From positions 5,270,001-5,334,000 of the forward strand of contig NZ_CP030051.1 of the NCBI RefSeq assembly GCF_004114975.1: 64,000 nt of DNA. The letters are read 5' to 3'. The position numbers and the translations under genes are program-made. This document shows, piece after piece, positions 21,135 through 28,410 of the stretch. Source of the DNA: Bradyrhizobium guangdongense (GTDB lineage Bacteria > Pseudomonadota > Alphaproteobacteria > Rhizobiales > Xanthobacteraceae). Position 1 is the first letter of the stretch. The number at the start of each line of letters is the position of its first letter. The notes under the pieces are model-generated. The model saw only the letters and a program-made list of their open reading frames with translations, did not search any database and had not been told where the DNA came from.

Positions 21135-23423
21135 GTGGTCCAGAACACGCCATCCAACTGGAAGACCCGCGTCAGGAACTTCTTCCTGGACCTCGATGCA
21201 CGCATCGACTCCTCATTGTTCTCCTCGGCCAAGGGCATCCGCGAGCTCTACGAGCGCTACTCGACCTTCATGGACCGTTTCTATGTCGGGCGGTGGAAGC
21301 GCTGGGTGTTCATCGAGCCGCTGTCGGAAGCCGCGACCATCGGCCTCGGCGGCATGGTCCTGATGCTGATCCTCGCCATCCCCGCCTTCCGCGAGACCGC
21401 GGACGAGGACTGGCTGAAGAAATCCGACCTCGCGGTGACGTTTCTCGACCGCTACGGCAATCCGATCGGAAGCCGTGGTATCAAGCACAACGACTCGATC
21501 CCGCTGGAAGATTTCCCCGATGTCCTGATCAAGGCGACGCTCGCGACCGAAGACCGCCGCTTCTACGACCATTTCGGCATCGACATCGCCGGCACCGCCC
21601 GCGCGCTCGTCACCAACGCCCAGGCCGGCGGCGTGCGCCAGGGCGGCTCCTCGATCACCCAGCAGCTCGCCAAGAACCTGTTCCTGAGCAACGAACGCAC
21701 CATCGAGCGCAAGATCAACGAGGCCTTCCTCGCGGTCTGGCTGGAATGGCGCCTGACCAAGAACGAGATCCTCAAGCTCTATCTCGACCGCGCCTATATG
21801 GGCGGCGGCACCTTCGGCGTCGACGGCGCGGCGCATTTCTACTTCAACAAGTCGGCGCGCGACGTGAATCTCGCAGAAGCCGCGATGCTTGCCGGCCTGT
21901 TCAAGGCGCCGACGAAATACGCCCCGCACATCAACCTGCCCGCCGCGCGCGCCCGCGCCAACGTCGTGCTCGACAATCTCGTCGATGCCGGCTTCATGAC
22001 CGAGGGCCAGGTGTTCGGCGCCCGTCGCAACCCGGCCTTCGCGGTCGACCGCCGCGACGAGGCCTCGCCGAACTATTATCTCGATTATGCCTTCGACGAG
22101 ATGCGCAAGCTGGTCGACACCTTCCCGAAATCCTACACCGAGCGCGTCTTCGTCGTGCGCCTCGCGATCGACACCAATGTGCAGAAGGCGGCCGAAGACG
22201 CCATCGAGAACCAGCTGCGACAGTTCGGCCGCGACTATCACGCGACGCAGGCCGCAACCGTCGTCGCCGATCTCGACGGCGGCATCCGCGCCATGGTCGG
22301 CGGCCGCGATTACGGCGCGAGCCAGTTCAACCGCGCCACCGACGCCTATCGGCAGCCCGGCTCCTCGTTCAAGCCTTACGTCTACACCACGGCGCTCCTG
22401 AACGGCTTCACGCCGAACTCGGTCGTCGTCGACGGCCCGGTCTGCATCGGCAATTGGTGCCCGCAGAACTATGGCCATTCCTATTCCGGCGCGGTCACGC
22501 TGACGCAGGCGATCACGCGCTCGATCAACGTCGTGCCGGTGAAGCTGTCGATCGCGATCGGCCAGAAGGAGCAGCCGAAGGCGCCGAACCCGGCCAAGAT
22601 CGGCCGCGCCAAGATCGTCGAGGTCGCGCGCCGCTTCGGCATCAAAGCCCCGCTGCCCGACACGCCATCGCTGCCGATCGGCTCGGATGAAGTCACCGTG
22701 CTCGAGCACGCGGTCGCCTATGCGACCTTCCCGAATCGCGGCAAGGCGGTGACGCCGCATGCGGTGCTCGAAGTGCGCACCGGCGCGGGCGATCTGGTCT
22801 GGCGCTGGGACCGCGACGGCGCGAAGCCGAGGCAGGCGATTCCGCCGAATATCGCCGCCGACATGGCCGGCATGATGAGCCACGTCGTCAGCGAGGGCAC
22901 TGCTCGCCGCGCTGCGCTCGACGGCATTCCGACCGCGGGCAAGACCGGTACGACCAATGCATATCGCGACGCCTGGTTCGTCGGCTACACCGGCAATTTC
23001 ACCTGCGCGGTCTGGTACGGCAACGACGACTACTCGCCGACCAACCGGATGACCGGTGGCTCGCTGCCGGCGCAGACCTGGCACGACATCATGGTCGCGG
23101 CGCATCAGGGCGTCGAGGTCCGGGAAATTCCCGGCGTCGGCATGGGCCAGAAGCTGCCGCGCGAGCAGATCGCGAACGCGCAGGCCAATGCGGCGCCTAA
23201 GGTGCTGGAGACCAAGCCCGGTCCGCCGCCGGTCCTGACCAAGCGCGGCGCCGACATCCTGGTCCGCGTCGAGAAGCTGCTCGACGACGCCGCCAAGACC
23301 GCGAACAAATCGGCTTCCGACGACAGCACGCCGGCCAAGCCCGCATCGTCGACGAGCGCGCTCGCCTTCCCGCAGAACTATGCGGAAGAGAATGCGAACG
23401 CATCCGCCCCGCGCAAGAACTGA
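21135..23423 (+). CDS. Class A penicillin-binding protein (PBP1-type)
   Basis: A bifunctional peptidoglycan synthase, 762 aa. A cytoplasmic N-terminus of about 70 residues is followed by one membrane helix (about 75-95), a GT51 glycosyltransferase domain (EDRRFYDHFGID near 139-150, then GGSSITQQLAKN) and a transpeptidase domain (SSFKPYVY for SxxK, RSIN for SxN, GKTGTTNAY for KTG). All catalytic residues are present. The C-terminus (about 690-762) is a Lys/Ala/Ser-rich tail. The start is GTG at 21135 with AAGGGTT upstream. Two small membrane-anchored genes follow closely, the first 9 bp downstream. Confidence 0.93.
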   Translation: MVQNTPSNWKTRVRNFFLDLDARIDSSLFSSAKGIRELYERYSTFMDRFYVGRWKRWVFIEPLSEAATIGLGGMVLMLILAIPAFRETADEDWLKKSDLAVTFLDRYGNPIGSRGIKHNDSIPLEDFPDVLIKATLATEDRRFYDHFGIDIAGTARALVTNAQAGGVRQGGSSITQQLAKNLFLSNERTIERKINEAFLAVWLEWRLTKNEILKLYLDRAYMGGGTFGVDGAAHFYFNKSARDVNLAEAAMLAGLFKAPTKYAPHINLPAARARANVVLDNLVDAGFMTEGQVFGARRNPAFAVDRRDEASPNYYLDYAFDEMRKLVDTFPKSYTERVFVVRLAIDTNVQKAAEDAIENQLRQFGRDYHATQAATVVADLDGGIRAMVGGRDYGASQFNRATDAYRQPGSSFKPYVYTTALLNGFTPNSVVVDGPVCIGNWCPQNYGHSYSGAVTLTQAITRSINVVPVKLSIAIGQKEQPKAPNPAKIGRAKIVEVARRFGIKAPLPDTPSLPIGSDEVTVLEHAVAYATFPNRGKAVTPHAVLEVRTGAGDLVWRWDRDGAKPRQAIPPNIAADMAGMMSHVVSEGTARRAALDGIPTAGKTGTTNAYRDAWFVGYTGNFTCAVWYGNDDYSPTNRMTGGSLPAQTWHDIMVAAHQGVEVREIPGVGMGQKLPREQIANAQANAAPKVLETKPGPPPVLTKRGADILVRVEKLLDDAAKTANKSASDDSTPAKPASSTSALAFPQNYAEENANASAPRKN

Positions 23424-23432
23424 TCGAGACCC

Positions 23433-24011
23433 GTGCGGCTGATCCTGATCACATTGACGGCCCTCCTGCTCGCGACCGTGGTCGGCTTGGGCGCGACCTG
23501 GATGACGACGACGCGCGGCACCGAGATCGGCACGCTGACCATCGGCGCCTGGACCGCGCGCCCGCGCACCGGCACTGCCGACGTCGATCCCTATTCGCGC
23601 GCCACCATCGTACGCAACGGTGAGCTGCCGATCGGCACCGGCGACGGCGTCGCCTTCACCGCGACCACGGACGACAAGAAGAAGGCGCTCGACGGCCGCT
23701 GCGACGTCGTCGTGTCCGGCGTGACGCCGCCGGCGCGGTTCTGGACGCTGACGCTGTATGACCGCAAGGGCCATCTCGTCGCCAACTCGCTTGCCCGCTA
23801 CGGCTTCACCAGCCAGGAGATCGTGCGCGCCTCCGACGGCTCGTTCGAGATCCACATCGCCGCGCGCTCGCGCGCCGGCAACTGGCTGCCGACCGGGGGC
23901 ATCGAGCGCTATGCGCTGATGTTCCGCCTCTACGACACGCCGGTCGGGGTTGCGACGCGCACCAAGCGCGATGCGCCGATGCCCACCATCGCGACGGTGG
24001 GCTGCTCATGA
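23433..24011 (+). CDS. DUF1214-domain membrane-anchored protein
   Basis: A 192-aa protein. It has an N-terminal hydrophobic helix (about residues 3-23, ITLTALLLATVVGLGATW), then a periplasmic DUF1214-type domain: CDVVVSGVTPPARFWTLTLYD, then ASDGSFEIHIAARSR and NWLPTGG, with PVGVATRTKR near the end. Function unknown. It starts 9 bp after the PBP gene and overlaps the next gene by 4 bp (ATGA at 24008), so the two halves are translationally coupled. In many bacteria DUF1254 and DUF1214 form one polypeptide; here they are split. The start is GTG at 23433. Confidence 0.82.
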   Translation: MRLILITLTALLLATVVGLGATWMTTTRGTEIGTLTIGAWTARPRTGTADVDPYSRATIVRNGELPIGTGDGVAFTATTDDKKKALDGRCDVVVSGVTPPARFWTLTLYDRKGHLVANSLARYGFTSQEIVRASDGSFEIHIAARSRAGNWLPTGGIERYALMFRLYDTPVGVATRTKRDAPMPTIATVGCS

Positions 24012-24592
24012 TCCGCCTCGCCTTCACCATCCTAGCCGGCGTGGTGCTGGGCCTCGTGGTCCATCTCGTCAGCGTCCTGGCGCTGCCGCGGATCGCGACC
24101 CAGGACGCCTATTCGCGGCTGACGCCGATGACCAAGCTCAACGCCGTGACGCAGCTGCCGCTGGCCGATCCGCAGACCTCGCCGATGCCGTTCATGGACC
24201 CGGCCTTCGCGCTGGCGATCTGCCGCTACGATCTCTCCGGCGGCCCGATCAAGCTCACCGTGCCGGTGAGCCAGGCCTACACCTCGGTGTCGTTCTACAC
24301 CCGCAACGAGATCGCCTATTACGCCATCAACGACCGCTCGGCCGGCAAGAAGGTGATCGAGCTCGACCTAATGACCGAAGCGCAGCACAACGCGCTGCCC
24401 GAGGACGAAGAGGTCACCGCGGCCGACCGCCTGATCATCGACTCGCCCAGCACCACCGGCCTGATCGTGATGAAGGCGCTGGCCGCCGAGCCCGGCCTGA
24501 TGCCGCAGGCGCAAGGCTCGCTTCAAGCCGCGACCTGCGCGCCGCAGACCGAAGCGCCGGCCAAGGCCGAGGCGCCGCGCGGGCGGCGCTGA
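24008..24592 (+). CDS. DUF1254-domain membrane-anchored protein
   Basis: A 194-aa partner of the preceding gene. It has an N-terminal helix (about residues 4-27), then a periplasmic DUF1254-like domain (DAYSRLTPMTKLN, MPFMDPAFALAICRYDLSGG, SFYTRNEIAYYAINDRSAG). The C-terminal 25 residues are Ala/Pro/Lys-rich. It is coupled to the DUF1214 gene by a 4-bp overlap. The pair is downstream of the class A PBP and may act in the envelope; no biochemical function can be assigned. Confidence 0.8.
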   Translation: MIRLAFTILAGVVLGLVVHLVSVLALPRIATQDAYSRLTPMTKLNAVTQLPLADPQTSPMPFMDPAFALAICRYDLSGGPIKLTVPVSQAYTSVSFYTRNEIAYYAINDRSAGKKVIELDLMTEAQHNALPEDEEVTAADRLIIDSPSTTGLIVMKALAAEPGLMPQAQGSLQAATCAPQTEAPAKAEAPRGRR

Positions 24593-24730
24593 AGCGCGGG
24601 CGTTGAGCCCCACGCGAAGCAAAAGCTGAAAACAACCCCATGCACAGTAGCGGGGTGTCGAAACTGCTGCTAATTCGAAAGGCCGATCAGCACCACCCCG
24701 ATGCCGGAAGCGACACCGCTTCGGCCGCCT

Positions 24731-24821
24731 TTGACACGTCGGGCAAAACACTGGCAGAATGGCATCGTCAAAAGTTCGTCAGACCCGCGCGGAGCAATCC
24801 GGCGCGGGTTTTTCATGACGG
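24731..24821 (+). repeat. Dispersed ~90-bp element, copy A
   Basis: Shares an ordered set of blocks with 30469-30560: TTGACA, then TCGGGCAAAACAC, then GGCAG, 25-27 variable bases, then CCGCGC-GAG, AATCCG, CGCGG, a T-run and CATG. It ends in a terminator-like hairpin. The blocks are in the same order and strand in both copies, which lie on either side of the arsenic locus. Confidence 0.6.
24784..24813 (+). terminator. Hairpin with T-tract
   Basis: CCCGCGC (24784-24790) pairs with GCGCGGG (24802-24808), an 11-nt loop lies between them, and five Ts follow. It fits a rho-independent terminator on the plus strand and forms the 3' end of dispersed element copy A. It could end the PBP-DUF1214-DUF1254 transcript. 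Confidence 0.6.
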
Positions 24822-24831
24822 AGCCGCGCCC

Positions 24832-26046
24832 TCACGATGGTTGCTTTTCCAAGCGAGCCTTCCGCGACCAGAGCAACGCCACCGGCCCCATCAAGATTCC
24901 AATCGCCAGAACGATGAACGCGAGCAGCCAGCCGCGCGCACTCTGCGGTCCGCCCGCGGCATCGAGCGCGACGCCCGTTCCCCAGGCGCCGAGGGCCGAG
25001 AGCCCGAAGCCGACGGTGGAATGCAGGGCCAGCGTTGCGCCACGATGCTCGGCGACGGCCGCAGTGGACATGCCTGAAGTCAACGCGCCGGAATCCGCCG
25101 GCACCGTCAGGCCATAGATCATCAGCAGCAACGCAAGCAGCCACGCCGGGGCGCTTGCGTTGAGACCGATGACGATCGCGACGCAGGCTGATGCCATCAT
25201 CACGAACGTGATGGCGCGATGTCTTCCGAATTTCAATGCCGCCTCGTTGCCGAGGATGCTGGCCGGCATCGAGATCACCGCGAAGCAGAAGCTCATCAGC
25301 ACCGGCGTCAACCAGGCGGGCGCGCCTTGATGCGCCACGACGAAAGTCCAGAATCCGACCAGCCAGGTCCTGACGCCATAGAGCTCGAAGCAATGCGCGC
25401 CATAACCAAAGATGTAACCGAGCGCTTCGCGGTTGGCGAAGACAGGCTTGAAGTTCAACAGCCGCCCGGCCTTCGGGGCCGGCCGGCGCCCTTCGATCAG
25501 AAGACATGCGATCACCATCGCGATCGGACCGATGCCGGTGACATAGAAAGCGGTCCGCCAGCCCCAGCGATCTGCGAGAACCTGCGCAACGAGGAACGAA
25601 AGCCCGACGCCCACCGAAAAGCTCGACGTGTACAGCGTGACCGCCCGCGACATGTCGCCGGCGGGCAATCGGTCCGTCAGAGCCTTGAGCCCGGGCATGT
25701 AGGCGCCGGCAAACCCCAAACCAGCAATCGACCAGATGATCGTTCCCGACCAGAAGCCTTCAGCCAAGACGCCAAATGCCACGGTCGCAAGGCCGCTGAC
25801 GATCGAGCCGCACAGGAGCACGATCCGCGCATCGATGCGATCGGTCAATGTCGTCAGCACCGGCACGGCCAGCATGTAGCCGAACGCGTAGCCGCTCGCC
25901 ATCAACCCGCCTTCGGCGGCGGAAAGTCCCCACGCGGGCATCAGATGCTGCGCCAGATTGGCCGACAGCGTCACGTGCGGCAGCAGATTGCCGACCTGTC
26001 CGATGCACATGATCGCGATCAGCGGCCAGCCGCTCGAGCTACGAAT
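24832..26046 (-). CDS. MFS transporter of the arsenic locus, likely ATT start
   Basis: A 12-helix major facilitator (about 404 aa). The first ATG (26010) falls inside the first membrane helix (GWPLIAIMCIGQVGNLL) and has no ribosome site. Upstream in frame, a strong GGGAGGAG sits 3 nt before an ATT at 26044-26046, and the frame begins right after the flavoprotein stop. I therefore propose initiation at this ATT, adding 12 residues and completing helix 1. The gene is directly downstream of the flavoprotein gene, so it probably exports that enzyme's product or an arsenical. MFS loop motifs (DRIDARIVLL, RLPAGDMSRAV) are visible. The substrate is inferred from context only. Confidence 0.75.
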   Translation of the reverse strand: MRSSSGWPLIAIMCIGQVGNLLPHVTLSANLAQHLMPAWGLSAAEGGLMASGYAFGYMLAVPVLTTLTDRIDARIVLLCGSIVSGLATVAFGVLAEGFWSGTIIWSIAGLGFAGAYMPGLKALTDRLPAGDMSRAVTLYTSSFSVGVGLSFLVAQVLADRWGWRTAFYVTGIGPIAMVIACLLIEGRRPAPKAGRLLNFKPVFANREALGYIFGYGAHCFELYGVRTWLVGFWTFVVAHQGAPAWLTPVLMSFCFAVISMPASILGNEAALKFGRHRAITFVMMASACVAIVIGLNASAPAWLLALLLMIYGLTVPADSGALTSGMSTAAVAEHRGATLALHSTVGFGLSALGAWGTGVALDAAGGPQSARGWLLAFIVLAIGILMGPVALLWSRKARLEKQPS

Positions 26047-26085
26047 GTGCTCCTCCCGTCTCCAGTTCGGCTCGTGCGGGCTTGC

Positions 26086-27441
26086 TCATGAGCACCCACA
26101 CCCCGCGCGGCCCGCCTTCTTGGCCGTTTCATCTGCGGCGCAGCAGGCTGACGGCTCCTGCTTCGCCGGCCCACCGCAACATCCCGCTGCAGCCGCGGGT
26201 TCGACCCCGCCGCGTGTGCAGACACCGGTCTCCGGCAGCACCAGCTCGACCCGCGCCGCGGCTTGCTTGTCGCCCGCGATGTCAGCGACGATCGAGCGGA
26301 CTTGCTCGTAGCCAGTCATCATCAGGAAGGTCGGTGCGCGGCCGTAGGACTTCATGCCGGCAAGATAGAAGCCCGGTTCGTCATGGGCGAGTTCGCGCGC
26401 GCCGTGGGGACGGACCGTCCCGCAGCTATGCTCGTTGGGATCGATCAGCGGCGCGAGCGCTGCGGGTGCCTCGATCGCGGGATCGAGCCGAAGCCGCAGT
26501 TCGGAAAGGAAGGACAAATCGGGACGAAAACCGGTCGAAACGACCAGCTCATCCGCCATAACGCTCCGCGCTTCGCCTGCCGAAATGACGAGACGGCCCT
26601 CGGACTCCGACAGATGCGTGACGCCAAAGCCGGTCTCGACCCGGATCCTTCCGGCGGCCACCAGTGCGGCAAAAGCAGACCCGAGTTCGCCGCGCGCGGC
26701 CAGCTTGTCATTGCGGCCGCCGCCGAAAGTCTTTGCGGGGTCGGCGCCGCGCAGCAGCCAGATGGCTTGCGTGCCGGGCGCCTCGTCCGCGAGTCGCACC
26801 AGATCGATCAGTGTGCCCAGAGCGGAATGGCCGGCACCGACCACGGCAACCGTCTTGCCGGCGTATCGGGCGCGGTCGGCGCCGCGGACATCAGGCATGC
26901 CATAGGCGATGCGGTCGGCCCGTTCGCGCTCGCCGATCGCGGGCAAACCGTTGCTGCCGGCGGGATTGGGAGAGAACCACGTGCCCGACACGTCGATGAC
27001 CGCATCGGCGCGCAGCACTTCGGGACCCCCGCCGTTCTGATAGCGGATTTCGAAAGGCGCCCGCTCCCGGCCCTTCGTCCTGGCCTTGTCGAAGCCGGCG
27101 CGGCTGATCGCCGTGACGCGACTGCAGGTGCGGATCGCCTCGCGAAGCGGCGTGCGCGTCGCGAGCGGCTCGAGGTATCGGTCGATCAATTCGCCGCCGG
27201 TCGGGTAGGACTGCGGGTCCGGCGAATTCCATCCCGTCGGCGCAAGCAGGCGCGCGGCCGCTTTGTCGACATTGTATTCCCATGGCGAGAACAGCTGGAC
27301 GTGCTGCCACTGACGAATGGCGTGCGCGGCTTCCGGACCTGCTTCGAGCACGATCGGCGACATCCCGCGCTCGAGCACATGCGCTGCGGCGGCGAGGCCG
27401 ACCGGCCCTGCTCCAATGATCGCTACCGTCTTGTCATGCAC
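26086..27441 (-). CDS. FAD/NADPH flavoprotein with Cys-rich tail (ars type)
   Basis: A flavin-dependent oxidoreductase of the two-dinucleotide-binding-domain type. The FAD Rossmann motif is at the N-terminus (IIGAGPVGLAAA, residues 8-19); a second Rossmann motif for NADPH is VVGAGHSALG (about 197-206). The C-terminal tail of about 45 residues carries CTRGG, CCGG, CC and CGC, seven cysteines in all, which could bind trivalent arsenic or antimony. Flavoproteins such as ArsO and ArsV occur in ars operons and oxidise or detoxify trivalent arsenicals; membership here is inferred from context and the Cys tail. It lies 51 bp downstream of arsR with an ArsR-type operator in the gap. Confidence 0.75.
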   Translation of the reverse strand: MHDKTVAIIGAGPVGLAAAAHVLERGMSPIVLEAGPEAAHAIRQWQHVQLFSPWEYNVDKAAARLLAPTGWNSPDPQSYPTGGELIDRYLEPLATRTPLREAIRTCSRVTAISRAGFDKARTKGRERAPFEIRYQNGGGPEVLRADAVIDVSGTWFSPNPAGSNGLPAIGERERADRIAYGMPDVRGADRARYAGKTVAVVGAGHSALGTLIDLVRLADEAPGTQAIWLLRGADPAKTFGGGRNDKLAARGELGSAFAALVAAGRIRVETGFGVTHLSESEGRLVISAGEARSVMADELVVSTGFRPDLSFLSELRLRLDPAIEAPAALAPLIDPNEHSCGTVRPHGARELAHDEPGFYLAGMKSYGRAPTFLMMTGYEQVRSIVADIAGDKQAAARVELVLPETGVCTRGGVEPAAAAGCCGGPAKQEPSACCAADETAKKAGRAGCGCS

Positions 27442-27456
27442 CGATCTTCTCCCATC

Positions 27457-27476
27457 ATTCTAGAATCATCGAATTA
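27457..27476 (-). promoter_or_regulatory. ArsR-type operator before the flavoprotein gene
   Basis: ATTCTAGAATCATCGAATTA shares 14 of 16 positions with the operator at 27852 (TTCTAGAAT-N2-TCGAA). It lies in the gap between arsR and the flavoprotein gene, 16 bp upstream of the latter's start, so that gene likely has its own ArsR-controlled promoter. Confidence 0.55.
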
Positions 27477-27492
27477 CTGAGGTCAAAAAAAA

Positions 27493-27810
27493 TCACGCTG
27501 CGGTCTGTTTGTCCCTGCATCCGATTTCGTCCGCGCAGCACTCCGCCGCCAGGAAATCCACCAAGCCCCGCATCGCATCGAAATTGGCGTGGCAGATCAG
27601 GGTCGTGGATTCCCTGATCTGACTGACCAGCCCGACCGAGACCAGGGTCTTGATGTGATGAGACAGCGTCGAAGCCGGGATCTTGAGCTTCTCCTGCAAA
27701 CGCCCGACCGGCATGCCCGGGCGCCCTGCCCGGACGAGCACCCGATAGATCTGGAGCCGTGTCCGGTTGCCCAGGGCTTCGAGGCGTGCTGCTGCGTCGT
27801 CGATCTTCAT
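27493..27810 (-). CDS. arsR: ArsR/SmtB repressor, CC-x5-C sensor type
   Basis: A 105-aa winged-helix metalloregulator. Recognition helix region PASTLSHHIKTLVSVGLV (about residues 45-62). The sensor cysteines are at the C-terminus, Cys91, Cys92 and Cys98 in ECCADEIGC, the same CC-x5-C spacing as the As(III) site of Acidithiobacillus ferrooxidans ArsR; the alpha3 CxC site of plasmid R773 ArsR is absent. The start is ATG at 27810; a TTG at 27846 would place the start beside the operator and is unlikely. It is divergent from the second arsR with one operator between them, and upstream of the flavoprotein and MFS genes. Confidence 0.85.
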   Translation of the reverse strand: MKIDDAAARLEALGNRTRLQIYRVLVRAGRPGMPVGRLQEKLKIPASTLSHHIKTLVSVGLVSQIRESTTLICHANFDAMRGLVDFLAAECCADEIGCRDKQTAA

Positions 27811-27851
27811 GCCGGGCAGAATGCGCGTCCCGGCTGCGGCTGTCAAACCAT

Positions 27852-27871
27852 ATTTCTAGAATATTCGAAAT
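27852..27871. promoter_or_regulatory. ArsR-type operator between divergent arsR genes
   Basis: ATTTCTAGAATATTCGAAAT is an AT-rich imperfect dyad in GC-rich surroundings. It shares TTCTAGAAT-N2-TCGAA with the site at 27457. It is placed to control both arsR genes. Confidence 0.55.
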
Positions 27872-27933
27872 GTTAGGCACAGAGGATCGGATCCCGATTG
27901 ACGCGCCTCCGTTAATTCCGTAAATCTGGATAT

Positions 27934-28296
27934 ATGGAAACCGAAGAAGCCGCTCTGGCACTCGCCGCCCTCTCCCAAACAACACGTCTGGAGGCATTCC
28001 GGACTTTGGTTCGGCACGAGCCTGACGGCCTTGCGGCCGGCGATCTCGCCCGCTTGCTGGAGGTGCCCCAGAACACGCTCTCGGCGCATCTTTCGGTTCT
28101 GAGCCGCTCGCGCCTGGTCTCCTCCGAACGGCAGAGCCGCTCGATCATCTACCGCGCCAACCTCGGCGCGTTTCGCGACGTCGCGGTTTTCCTGCTGCGC
28201 GATTGCTGCGGCGGACGTCCTGAAGTCTGCGATCCCGTCGTTCAAACCTTGCAGTCCTGCTGCGCGCCGAAGCGAAAGGAGCGAAGTCGTGCCTGA
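27934..28296 (+). CDS. arsR: ArsR-family repressor, second copy
   Basis: A 120-aa ArsR/SmtB protein only distantly similar to the one at 27493. Winged helix: VPQNTLSAHLSVLSRSRLV (about residues 45-63). Cysteines cluster in the C-terminus: RDCCGGRPEVC and SCCAPK, suggesting an As(III)/Sb(III) sensor of a different geometry (CC-x6-C plus CC). The stop overlaps the start of the broken arsC by 8 bp, so it heads the operon arsR-(arsC remnant)-acr3-arsC. The ATG at 27934 follows a weak GGA. Confidence 0.85.
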   Translation: METEEAALALAALSQTTRLEAFRTLVRHEPDGLAAGDLARLLEVPQNTLSAHLSVLSRSRLVSSERQSRSIIYRANLGAFRDVAVFLLRDCCGGRPEVCDPVVQTLQSCCAPKRKERSRA

Positions 28297-28408
28297 TCGC
28301 GTTTATTGCGTCCTGTTCCTGTGTACGGGCAATTCGGCCCCATCGCTCACCGCCGAGTCGATTCTGCGCTCCGATGGCGCGGCGTCCGGCAGACATGATG
28401 TGGCGTGA
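28289..28408 (+). pseudogene. Remnant of thioredoxin-type arsC (LMW-PTP fold)
   Basis: A 39-codon frame from GTG 28289 to TGA 28408. Its start, VYCVLFLCTGNSAPSLTAESILRSDGA (in two parts: VYCVLFLCTGNSA, then PSLTAESIL), is the P-loop end of arsenate reductases of the low-molecular-weight phosphatase fold, which are normally 130-175 aa. The catalytic CX5R loop reads CTGNSAPS, with Pro where Arg is essential. The last residues (ASGRHDVA) may be the old C-terminus after an internal deletion, since the frame still overlaps the acr3 start. No activity is expected; it may only couple translation of arsR to acr3. Confidence 0.75.
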
Positions 28409-28410
28409 CG

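Noticed and set aside
21213..23855. Long open frame opposite the class A PBP gene
   Set aside because: Low-complexity Arg/Gly/Ala/Val composition typical of an antisense frame; the PBP on the plus strand has all catalytic motifs.
24731..24752. TTGACA plus downstream bases as a sigma-70 promoter in the dispersed element
   Set aside because: No acceptable -10 at 16-18 bp in copy B, so a promoter is not supported by both copies. The TTGACA is kept only as part of the shared element.
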